A stretch of DNA of 15,415 nucleotides, from the NCBI GenBank assembly GCA_021161885.1, contig JAGGZS010000250.1:1-15415 (forward strand). The letters are read 5' to 3'. Position 1 is the stretch's first letter; every line of letters begins with the position of its first letter. Positions 1 through 6,613 of the stretch are shown here, piece after piece. The stretch comes from a bacterium. Lineage in GTDB: Bacteria; Auribacterota; Auribacteria; Auribacterales; Auribacteraceae. The position numbers and the translations under genes are program-made. The notes below the pieces were generated by a model. The model ran no database searches, was not told the DNA's origin, and saw only the letters and a program-made list of their open reading frames with translations.

Positions 1-29
1 ATATTCAGGTAACTAATTATTTTCTGGTC

Positions 30-63
30 ATAATTTCCGGAAGTCTTATAGAAATTATTTTTT
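30..63 (+). terminator. Weak intrinsic-terminator-like hairpin
   Basis: ATAATTTC (30-37) and GAAATTAT (51-58) form a perfect 8-bp inverted repeat around a 13-base loop, and the T at 58 begins a run of six T. The stem has only one G-C pair, so it would be weak. Its place just before a promoter-like element fits the end of an upstream plus-strand transcript lying outside the window. This is an inference from shape only; the surrounding AT-richness makes chance repeats likely. Confidence 0.3.
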
Positions 64-64
64 C

Positions 65-94
65 TTTACTAAATTTAGTGTTTAATGGTATACT
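65..94 (+). promoter_or_regulatory. Probable sigma-70-type promoter for the greA-like gene
   Basis: A -10 box TATACT (89-94) is preceded by TGG (86-88), giving an extended -10 element. A -35-like TTTACT lies at 65-70 with an 18-base spacer. Transcription would start near base 101, leaving a leader of roughly 47 bases. A perfect 12-bp palindrome, ACTAAATTTAGT (68-79), overlaps the -35 region and the spacer and could be an operator. The -10 is convincing by eye, the -35 is moderate, and the operator is speculative. Confidence 0.5.
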
Positions 95-121
95 GAAAAA
101 GAATTAAAAAAGGACTTTTTC

Positions 122-151
122 TTGAACATCAAACTAAAAAATCTTATATGA
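122..151 (+). other. Possible nine-codon leader ORF overlapping the greA-like start
   Basis: The best ribosome binding site upstream of the first gene, AAAGGA at 108-113, is about 35 bases from its ATG but correctly spaced for a TTG at 122. From that TTG the frame reads M-N-I-K-L-K-N-L-I and stops at TGA 149-151. That stop overlaps the ATG at 148-150 as ATGA. The arrangement looks like a short translated leader that couples translation to the next gene, whose own ATG has no visible Shine-Dalgarno sequence. A chance arrangement remains possible. Confidence 0.3.
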
Positions 152-2349
152 TAAGCATTTACCGAGAAGAAATACATAATTTACTAAAAGTAAAAAAACT
201 TCAGGAAGCTGAAGATATCTGGTTGCAGTTACTTGAAGACGATCCGCTTGACAATGAACTTTTTTGCGGTTTAAGCTTTGAATTTGAAAAAAAAGGTCAT
301 AATAAATCCGCGGCCGCTTTGCTGAATATGTCTATCCCTTACCTTATTGATGAAGAGTTGAAAGAAGACGCTCTGCTTGCAATACGCCGTGTCGCCGAAC
401 TTATGCCTTATGATGAAGATATCCACGAGAAAACAGCCGATTATTACAGAAAAATTTACCGCGATTTTCCTAAACTTGAGAAAATTTTAAAAGTCGCTCG
501 CGTAACCGATCCTGTAAGCAACCTTGTTGAAGCCATAACCCAAATGAAAATTTTAACATCTTTCAAGCCGGGTTCTTTTTGCAGGCATAACAGTTGGGGT
601 ATAGGAAAAATAACGCATATTGATTACGATTCACAGTTGTTGTCAATAGACTTTTATACTAAAAAAAATCATCCCATGGCAATTTCACTGGCCATTACCG
701 CTCTTACAAAAATAAGCGACAATCACATATCCGCTTTAAAATATAAAGATATAAATAAACTAAAAGAACTTGCTGAAAACGATCCTGTCGAGCTTATTAA
801 AATCGTATTAAACAGTTTTGAATCAAAAAAAACCATTTTACCTGAAATAAACGATTTGCTCGCCTCAGATGTAATCGGTGAAAAAGAATGGAAAAAATGG
901 TGGGATAAAACAAAAGCTCTTCTAAAAACCAACCCGTATATAATTTCTCCGGAAAAAAAACAAAAAAATTATATACTCCTTGATAAACCGGTCTCACTTG
1001 AAAATAAACTTCTTAAACAATATAATAAGCTAACCAATTTCAGGGAAAAACTTAATTTTATATCCAGTCATCTAAAAAAACCGAGAAAAGAAACTTTTGA
1101 TAAATCTTTATTTAAAACCATAGCTGAAGACTTGACTAAAATTATTGAATTAAATTCTCAAGTAAACAGCTCTCTCGCGTTAGACGCTTATTATACCCTT
1201 TCATCATTAAACACCCATTTGCCTGAGGCTTTATCTTATACTAAGCACAACGCAAGGTCTATACTTGACAGCGCAAAGTCAATTAATGAAGCTGTGCGCA
1301 ATATGAATAAAGCTGAATTCCAAAAACAAATTTCTTCAGATATAAAAGATTTATATCCAGACAAATGGCAGGATATTTATATAGTCTTATTATTCGACGC
1401 GCCGTTAGAGATAATTGACGATATTATAAAAGACCTTTTAAAAAATAAAGATAATGAACCTCTTTTAATTGATGTTTTTAAACGCGCTTACGATCTTATA
1501 GGCGATGCGGAAAATTTGCTTTTCTGGATGGCGAAAAACTTATTTTCGACCTCTTACAAAGCACTCCTGAAAAATTTTAATACTATTGTATTATTGGAAA
1601 AATTAATTGATTTAATGGATCTTCATGAATCCGGCGTAATATCCACAAATACAAGAATAATTAATCGGATAAAAGACCTGATTTTATCGAATAATTTTAA
1701 GTTTATAGAAAAACTTCTTAAAGTCAGCAATCGTGCCGATATTATGCACGTCGCAGAAACCATATTAGACTGTTCGCTGGATAAAATGAACAAACAGTCT
1801 ATACTCGCTAAATTCATCACTGTCTGCCCTGATGTAAGAAGTTTAATGAAAACCGAACGCATTAAAGCCGATGTTGTTCATTCTTCACAGGATGGATTTA
1901 TAAAAAAACAGGGCGAATTAAATCATATTACCAATGTGCTGATTCCACAGAATTCCCGCAATATAAGTATCGCCCGTGAACACGGCGACCTGCGTGAAAA
2001 TTTTGAGTATAAAGCCGCTAAAGAGGAACACGCTCGCCTGATGCGCAAAAAACAGGAACTTGAGTCTGTTTTATCTAAAGTACAGATTATTGATTACAGC
2101 AAAGTAAACGATAAACAAGTTTCCATAGCCACTAAAATCGATATTAAAGATTTATCTAATAATAAAACGCTTACATATTCAATAATGGGAATTTGGGATT
2201 CCGAACCGGAAAAAGGCATTATTTCTTACTTGACGCCCCTTGCGAAACAGCTTATAGGAAAAAAATTAGATGAGGAGTTTGTTTTTTCCATAAATTCTCA
2301 AGAATACCATTACAAAATTCTGAAAATCGAGCCGATTAAGCCATTATAA
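148..2349 (+). CDS. greA: Extended GreA-family transcript cleavage factor with long N-terminal extension
   Basis: The last roughly 150 residues of this 733-residue protein are a GreA factor, which rescues backtracked RNA polymerase by stimulating cleavage of the nascent RNA. The signature AREHGDLREN-EY is at residues 610-621; D614 and E617 match the acidic tip (D41/E44 of E. coli GreA) that reaches the polymerase active site. An FKBP-like C-terminal domain follows, with a typical SYLTPLAKQLIGK stretch. Ordinary GreA is about 158 residues. The remaining 570 residues begin with TPR-like helical repeats (about 1-130), then a small beta-rich segment at about 138-190 with an H-x-x-W-G-x-G motif reminiscent of Tudor/CarD-type polymerase-binding folds (inference), then a long helical region. 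Chlamydial GreA is also about 700 residues. The ATG at 148 lacks a close Shine-Dalgarno sequence and no upstream in-frame start exists. No frameshift is seen. Confidence 0.85.
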   Translation: MISIYREEIHNLLKVKKLQEAEDIWLQLLEDDPLDNELFCGLSFEFEKKGHNKSAAALLNMSIPYLIDEELKEDALLAIRRVAELMPYDEDIHEKTADYYRKIYRDFPKLEKILKVARVTDPVSNLVEAITQMKILTSFKPGSFCRHNSWGIGKITHIDYDSQLLSIDFYTKKNHPMAISLAITALTKISDNHISALKYKDINKLKELAENDPVELIKIVLNSFESKKTILPEINDLLASDVIGEKEWKKWWDKTKALLKTNPYIISPEKKQKNYILLDKPVSLENKLLKQYNKLTNFREKLNFISSHLKKPRKETFDKSLFKTIAEDLTKIIELNSQVNSSLALDAYYTLSSLNTHLPEALSYTKHNARSILDSAKSINEAVRNMNKAEFQKQISSDIKDLYPDKWQDIYIVLLFDAPLEIIDDIIKDLLKNKDNEPLLIDVFKRAYDLIGDAENLLFWMAKNLFSTSYKALLKNFNTIVLLEKLIDLMDLHESGVISTNTRIINRIKDLILSNNFKFIEKLLKVSNRADIMHVAETILDCSLDKMNKQSILAKFITVCPDVRSLMKTERIKADVVHSSQDGFIKKQGELNHITNVLIPQNSRNISIAREHGDLRENFEYKAAKEEHARLMRKKQELESVLSKVQIIDYSKVNDKQVSIATKIDIKDLSNNKTLTYSIMGIWDSEPEKGIISYLTPLAKQLIGKKLDEEFVFSINSQEYHYKILKIEPIKPL

Positions 2350-2392
2350 ATAATAACAAAATAATAACGAAAAATCTGTTTAGATAAATGCT

Positions 2393-2896
2393 ATGGGCGA
2401 ACTATTTGATTATAACGAACAATTGCCGAAAAAAATAGCGGCTTTGCTTATCAAAAAAAAACTTACGTTATCGCTTGCAGAATCATGCTCAGGGGGGTTA
2501 ATATCACACCGTATAACCCAAGTGCCTGGTTCATCCATATTTTTTTTAGGTGCGGTGATAGCGTATTCCAACCATTTAAAATCAACTTTAATTAATGTAA
2601 AAAGAACAACTCTTAAAAAATTCGGGGCGGTCAGCAGACAAATCGCTTTAGAAATGGCGGAAGGGGTACGTAATGTATCCGGTTCAGACTTCGCTTGCGC
2701 CGTAACAGGTATTGCCGGGCCCGGAGGCGGTTCTCCAGAAAAACCTATCGGGCTGGTTTATATCGCGTTTACTTCAAAGAACCAAACAAAATGTTTTAAA
2801 TTTAATTTAACAGGCTCAAGGAAAGATATTAAACTTAAAACCTCAAATGAAGCGCTGAAAATTATTTTTGGCGGAATACAAACTGATGACAAATGA
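2393..2896 (+). CDS. pncC: Nicotinamide-nucleotide amidohydrolase (CinA C-terminal domain protein)
   Basis: PncC deamidates nicotinamide mononucleotide to nicotinate mononucleotide in the cytoplasm, recycling the product of NAD-dependent reactions such as DNA ligation. The 167 residues match the stand-alone CinA C-terminal domain: LAESCSGG at 28-35 with the conserved Ser31, a tyrosine and lysine at Y58 and K63 in the GAVIAYSN-HLK region, and the glycine-rich TGIAGPGGG loop at 105-113. The N-terminal molybdopterin-binding-like domain of full-length CinA is absent, and an in-frame TAG at 2381 rules out a longer start. There is no clear Shine-Dalgarno sequence, so translation may depend on the upstream gene 43 bases away. 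Its position shortly before recA recalls the cinA-recA linkage of several phyla. Confidence 0.9.
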   Translation: MGELFDYNEQLPKKIAALLIKKKLTLSLAESCSGGLISHRITQVPGSSIFFLGAVIAYSNHLKSTLINVKRTTLKKFGAVSRQIALEMAEGVRNVSGSDFACAVTGIAGPGGGSPEKPIGLVYIAFTSKNQTKCFKFNLTGSRKDIKLKTSNEALKIIFGGIQTDDK

Positions 2897-3473
2897 CAAA
2901 ACATCCCGACTTTTTTACGCTATTGAACTGCCCAAGCCCATAGAGCGTATACTAAATATTTATATAAACAATTACAAACATTCGGTAACTGATAAAATAA
3001 AATGGGTTAATTCCCGAAGTATTCATCTTACTTTACGTTTTATGGGAGAAGTTGGCGAGGAAACCATAGCGCTGTTAATATCCGTATTAGATGAAATCGT
3101 AACAAAATGTGAACCGTTCACATATGAGCTTAACGGTATCGGATGTTTTCCGAATTTATCAAAACCCCGCGTTATCTTTATAGGCGCCGGCCAAGGCAAA
3201 GAACAAATTACAGCTATTGCCGACAAAATCGAAAGCAGGATTGTTTCTTCTATCGGGTTAACGCCTGAAAAAAAAATTTTTAAACCTCATATAACTATCG
3301 GCAGACTAAAAATCAAAGGTAAACCGAGTTTATCCAAAAAATGCCTTAAACTAATAACTAACGATAAAAACAAAACATTCGGTGAATTTGCGCCTGAATA
3401 CTGTTCACTGATAAAAAGCGTGTTAACTAAAGAGGGGCCTGTTTATACGACAGTTCATAAATCATTTTTCTAA
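2886..3473 (+). CDS. thpR: RNA 2',3'-cyclic phosphodiesterase (LigT/ThpR family)
   Basis: This is a member of the 2H phosphoesterase superfamily, whose bacterial ThpR/LigT enzymes open RNA 2',3'-cyclic phosphates to 2'-phosphates. Both H-x-T motifs are present: HLT at residues 47-49 within SIHLTLRFMGEV, and HIT at 135-137 within FKPHITIGR. At 195 residues it is slightly longer than the usual 175-190. I chose the ATG at 2886 because the protein then begins MTNDKTSRLFYAIELP, the normal family start; a TTG at 2868 would add six residues without homology. The gene overlaps the end of pncC by 11 bases, which suggests coupled translation. The biological substrate in bacteria is poorly known; family membership is secure. 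Confidence 0.9.
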   Translation: MTNDKTSRLFYAIELPKPIERILNIYINNYKHSVTDKIKWVNSRSIHLTLRFMGEVGEETIALLISVLDEIVTKCEPFTYELNGIGCFPNLSKPRVIFIGAGQGKEQITAIADKIESRIVSSIGLTPEKKIFKPHITIGRLKIKGKPSLSKKCLKLITNDKNKTFGEFAPEYCSLIKSVLTKEGPVYTTVHKSFF

Positions 3474-3508
3474 TATAATTTATATTTTTTAATAAAATTA
3501 AGTTTTTC

Positions 3509-3535
3509 TTGCTATCAAGTACAAAAATATATTAT
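3509..3535 (+). promoter_or_regulatory. Candidate recA promoter with overlapping inverted repeat
   Basis: The 107-base gap before recA is about 90 percent A+T. A -35-like TTGCTA (3509-3514) and a -10-like TATTAT (3530-3535) are separated by 15 bases, which is short; TATATA at 3539-3544 is an alternative -10. The -35 box lies inside a 12-base inverted repeat CTTG-CTAT-CAAG (3508-3519), with a spacing like that of the GAAC-N4-GTTC LexA box of Firmicutes. Neither a canonical E. coli LexA box (CTGT-N8-ACAG) nor the Firmicute one is seen. The assignment is tentative. Confidence 0.3.
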
Positions 3536-3580
3536 TTTTATATAAAAGAATTAAATTAAAAATTAAAGGAGCTTAAGTTT

Positions 3581-4645
3581 ATGGCGAAGACCGGAAAAGA
3601 CACATTTGAAGCAGATAAAGACAAATCACTGTCAAATACTATTTCCCAGATAGAAAAACAGTTCGGCAAAGGAAGCATTATGCGCTTCGGCGATAACCCG
3701 ATTGATGATATACCTGTTATACCGACAGGCGCTTATACGCTTGATGAAGCATTGGGTATAGGCGGCATACCGCGAAGCAGAGTTACCGAAATTTACGGAC
3801 CTGAATCCTGCGGAAAAACAACACTTGCCATGCATATTGTAGCTAACGCGCAAAAACAAGGAGGCATAGCCGCTTATATCGACGCGGAACACGCTGTCGA
3901 CCCGGCTTACACTAAAAAAATAGGCGTTGATATAGACAACCTGCTCATATCCCAGCCCGACTGCGGTGAGGACGCCCTGAATATAGTCGAAATGCTCATA
4001 AAGAGCAATGCACTTGATGTAATTGTTATCGATTCAGTAGCGGCTCTTGTTCCGCGAGCTGAAATTGAAGGTAATATCGGAGATTCATTTATGGGTCTTC
4101 AGGCAAGATTAATGTCTCAGACATTACGCAAAATCACATCTGTCTTAGGTAAATCACAAACCTGTTGTGTTTTTATTAATCAGGTACGAGAAAAAATAGG
4201 CATAGTTTACGGCAACCCTGAAACTACCACAGGCGGGCGCGCTTTAAAATTTTACTCGTCAATACGATTGGAAATGCGTAAATCAGGTTCAGTTAAAGAT
4301 TCGCAAGGAACATTCAAGGGCGACCATGTTGTAGTTAAAGTAGTAAAAAACAAACTCGCTCCCCCATTTGCCAGAGCGGAATTCGATGTTATATACAATA
4401 AAGGCATTTCTTACGTGGCATCCGTATTAGATACTGCCGTATCAAAAAATATTGTCCTGCGTAAAGGAGCATGGTTCAGTTACGGTGATATTCGCCTTGG
4501 ACAAGGACGGGACGCGGCTAAAAATGAAATTGAAAGCAAACCCGAACTGCTTGACAAAATATTAAAAGATTTAAAAGATTTAAAAAACAAACAAAACGAA
4601 AAAGAGAAAAAAAAATCTAAAGAAAAGGAGAAAATTATTTTATGA
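3581..4645 (+). CDS. recA: Recombinase RecA
   Basis: RecA forms ATP-dependent filaments on single-stranded DNA, drives strand exchange and triggers LexA self-cleavage. All core elements are present in the 354 residues: Walker A GPESCGKTT (73-81), catalytic E103 in DAEHAVD, Walker B VIVIDS ending near D151, Q201 in the NQVREKIG switch, and the L2 loop with GNPETTTGG (211-219). Walker A carries Cys77 where E. coli RecA has Ser70. The last 26 residues (329-354) are about 40 percent lysine with some Asp/Glu, unlike the acidic regulatory tail of E. coli RecA. The tail is encoded partly by a 9-bp tandem repeat, TTAAAAGAT (4562-4579), and an A9 run. AAAGGAG at 3565-3571, nine bases before the ATG, fixes the start. 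The stop overlaps the htrA start as ATGA. Confidence 0.98.
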   Translation: MAKTGKDTFEADKDKSLSNTISQIEKQFGKGSIMRFGDNPIDDIPVIPTGAYTLDEALGIGGIPRSRVTEIYGPESCGKTTLAMHIVANAQKQGGIAAYIDAEHAVDPAYTKKIGVDIDNLLISQPDCGEDALNIVEMLIKSNALDVIVIDSVAALVPRAEIEGNIGDSFMGLQARLMSQTLRKITSVLGKSQTCCVFINQVREKIGIVYGNPETTTGGRALKFYSSIRLEMRKSGSVKDSQGTFKGDHVVVKVVKNKLAPPFARAEFDVIYNKGISYVASVLDTAVSKNIVLRKGAWFSYGDIRLGQGRDAAKNEIESKPELLDKILKDLKDLKNKQNEKEKKKSKEKEKIIL

Positions 4646-6093
4646 AATTTATTAGAGAAAATATAACAAAACCTATTTTCTTTATATTTATTTTTTTTCT
4701 GATAATACTTAATTGTTATCTGTTATTAAACAATAAATTTCACAACGGATATTCATCGTTACACGCTGATGTCTATGAACTTCAAGATAAATTTATAGAT
4801 ATATCCGACCATGCCGCTAAAGCTGTTGTGGGAATTACGGTAACGTCAATCATTCGCCAGCGGTATTCTAACGACCCGTTCCAAAACGAATTATTTAAAT
4901 ATTTTTTCGGTATTCCTGAGCGGGAATTCCGCCAAAGCGGTATAGGTTCAGGGTTTATTGTCGATCCAAATGGATATATCCTTACCAATGAACACGTTAT
5001 TCAGCAGGCTGATGAAATAACGGTTATTCTTCCTGATAAACGAAAATTCAAAGGTGTGGTATGCGGTTCCGATATACATTCGGATTTGGCGGTAATAAAA
5101 ATTGAGGCTGATGACCTTCCGTTCATTGAACTGGGCAACTCAGATAATGTTAAGCCGGGTCAATGGGCGCTTGCCATAGGCAATCCGTTCGCTATTTATG
5201 AAAACAATCCACAGCCGACTGTAACATTAGGAATTGTAAGCGCGATACACAGAAACCTGCCTTCTTCAGATATGAAACGCAGATATTATGGTGATTTAAT
5301 ACAGACTGACGCAGCTATCAATCCGGGCAACAGCGGAGGCCCCCTGCTTGATATCAACGGTAATGTTATAGGCATTAATGTAGCTATACTGAGTAATTCA
5401 GGCGAAAACGCCGGAATAGGATTCTCGCTGCCTATCAATAACGCAAAACTCATTCTTGATAATCTTATTGCAGGCAAAGAAATAAAATACGGATGGCTGG
5501 GAGTCGCTATCCAGAATCTATCAAAAAATATGTTCTCCAAATTCGGTCTTACACAAAACAAAGGGGTACTTGTAGCAAGAGTAATGAAAAACGGTCCCGC
5601 TGATAAAGCCGGTATCCGCCAGGGCGACATTATCCTGAAATTCAAAGACTGCGATATTTACACCGTTGAGGATTTGATTAACATTATTAACCAAACGCAA
5701 ATAGACACTAAAGTTAAGGCGCAAATATACCGTAACGGAAAAATCAAAAATATTGAAGTGCTCATTACAGAACGCAAGGATACTGCCGAACTCCAGAGAG
5801 CAAGCGCAAAAAATTATGTGTCATGGCGGGGTATCACTGTGCAGGACCCCGACAATTTCCTGAAACAACGCTATAATCTGGAAAAAATTGAGGGGGTTGT
5901 TGTTATTGGAATTGACACTAATTCCCCAGCGGCAAAAGCAGGGTTACACGAAGGCGATATTATCGATGAAATTAACCGCAAGCCTATCGAAAATACAGAT
6001 GATTTTAAAAAAAATACCGAATCTCTTGAAGGAGATATATTAATTCATTCATTAAATCTCGGTTATGTCATTATTAACGAACCTAAAAAATAA
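4642..6093 (+). CDS. htrA: DegP/HtrA (Do-like) serine protease with two PDZ domains
   Basis: This is an envelope quality-control protease that degrades misfolded exported proteins. Residues 11-30 are strongly hydrophobic and act as a signal peptide or membrane anchor, so the body should face the periplasm. The trypsin-like domain has the complete triad: H118 in TNEHVI, D148 in SDLAVIK and S231 in GNSGGPL. PDZ1 starts near residue 284 (GWLGVAIQNL) and PDZ2 near 395 (WRGITV), with 483 residues in total, normal for the family. Cys25 is preceded by Asn and does not make a lipobox. AAAAGGAG at 4623-4630 serves the ATG that overlaps the recA stop. Its insertion between recA and recX is unusual; co-transcription with recA would link envelope proteolysis to DNA-damage control, which is inference. 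A choice among degP, degQ and degS cannot be made from sequence alone. Confidence 0.95.
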   Translation: MKFIRENITKPIFFIFIFFLIILNCYLLLNNKFHNGYSSLHADVYELQDKFIDISDHAAKAVVGITVTSIIRQRYSNDPFQNELFKYFFGIPEREFRQSGIGSGFIVDPNGYILTNEHVIQQADEITVILPDKRKFKGVVCGSDIHSDLAVIKIEADDLPFIELGNSDNVKPGQWALAIGNPFAIYENNPQPTVTLGIVSAIHRNLPSSDMKRRYYGDLIQTDAAINPGNSGGPLLDINGNVIGINVAILSNSGENAGIGFSLPINNAKLILDNLIAGKEIKYGWLGVAIQNLSKNMFSKFGLTQNKGVLVARVMKNGPADKAGIRQGDIILKFKDCDIYTVEDLINIINQTQIDTKVKAQIYRNGKIKNIEVLITERKDTAELQRASAKNYVSWRGITVQDPDNFLKQRYNLEKIEGVVVIGIDTNSPAAKAGLHEGDIIDEINRKPIENTDDFKKNTESLEGDILIHSLNLGYVIINEPKK

Positions 6094-6540
6094 ATGGACA
6101 ATATTAAAAAACCGGATTCAGATATTTTAAGCCAAACCCTGAAAATTATCGCTCGCAGGGATATGAGTAAAAACGAGTTAATCGCTAAATTAACCGCAAA
6201 AAAATTTAATGCCCGAAAAATCGACGATGTTATCGATTATTTAACAAATAAAAATTTTTATAATGAACAACGCGCCGCTTATGAAATAGCGCAGTCAAAA
6301 TTGCGCCGTTCCCTTGTTGGGATTTTTTTTATTAAAAGAATGCTTTTGTCAAAAAAATTTCCGCCGGACATAATAGAATATACTTTGGCTATTCTCTTTG
6401 ATAAAGAATTTTCAGAAAAAGAACTGGCTTTAAAATGCGCTGAAAAAAAACTGTTCTCTCTTGACAGGAAATATTCGGCTCATCCGCAGAGACATTTAAA
6501 AACAAAAAGTTCTTTATCTGATTTTTTGTACCAAAAATGA
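6094..6540 (+). CDS. recX: Regulatory protein RecX
   Basis: RecX binds the RecA filament and modulates its ATPase, strand-exchange and coprotease activities. The 148-residue length and helical three-repeat pattern fit the family: an N-terminal L-x-x-I-A-R-R-D-M-S-x-x-E-L segment (residues 16-29), a first repeat ending in the IDDVIDYLTNKNFYNEQRAA region (43-62), then a conserved stretch with G-I-x-x-I-K-x-x-L-L-like character (76-85). The ATG immediately follows the TAA of htrA with no base between and no recognisable Shine-Dalgarno sequence. Translation is therefore probably coupled to the upstream gene. The recA-recX pairing and alaS downstream match the order in many bacteria, which supports the name. 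Confidence 0.88.
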   Translation: MDNIKKPDSDILSQTLKIIARRDMSKNELIAKLTAKKFNARKIDDVIDYLTNKNFYNEQRAAYEIAQSKLRRSLVGIFFIKRMLLSKKFPPDIIEYTLAILFDKEFSEKELALKCAEKKLFSLDRKYSAHPQRHLKTKSSLSDFLYQK

Positions 6541-6551
6541 TCTTCACAATC

Positions 6552-6557
6552 TATAAT
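6552..6557 (+). promoter_or_regulatory. Possible -10 box for alaS
   Basis: The 73 bases between recX and alaS contain a perfect TATAAT. A -35 partner is unclear: TTGTAC at 6526-6531 is 20 bases away, which is long. A start near base 6564 would give a 50-base leader before alaS. In AT-rich DNA a chance TATAAT is likely, so this is tentative. I see no hairpin strong enough to be a terminator in this gap. Confidence 0.28.
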
Positions 6558-6613
6558 TTATGATGTAATTGAAAAGTTGGCAGATTCACAATAAGGAGAT
6601 TTAGTAAAATATT

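Noticed and set aside
2868..2885. Upstream TTG start for thpR at 2868.
   Set aside because: It adds six residues with no family resemblance; the ATG at 2886 gives the usual N-terminus.
3472..3486. AATATAA-T-TTATATT, a 7-bp inverted repeat at the end of thpR, as a terminator or operator.
   Set aside because: It is pure A/T, has a one-base centre and lies in roughly 90 percent AT sequence, where such repeats are expected by chance.
4607..4645. A9 run near the end of recA as a programmed -1 frameshift site giving a RecA-HtrA fusion.
   Set aside because: Read in the htrA frame, the sequence after the A run meets a TAA at 4618-4620, before the htrA ATG, so no fusion could form.
4642..4720. HtrA as a lipoprotein, because of Cys25 in the N-terminal hydrophobic segment.
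   Set aside because: The residue before the cysteine is Asn and the cysteine is deep in the hydrophobic stretch, so there is no lipobox.
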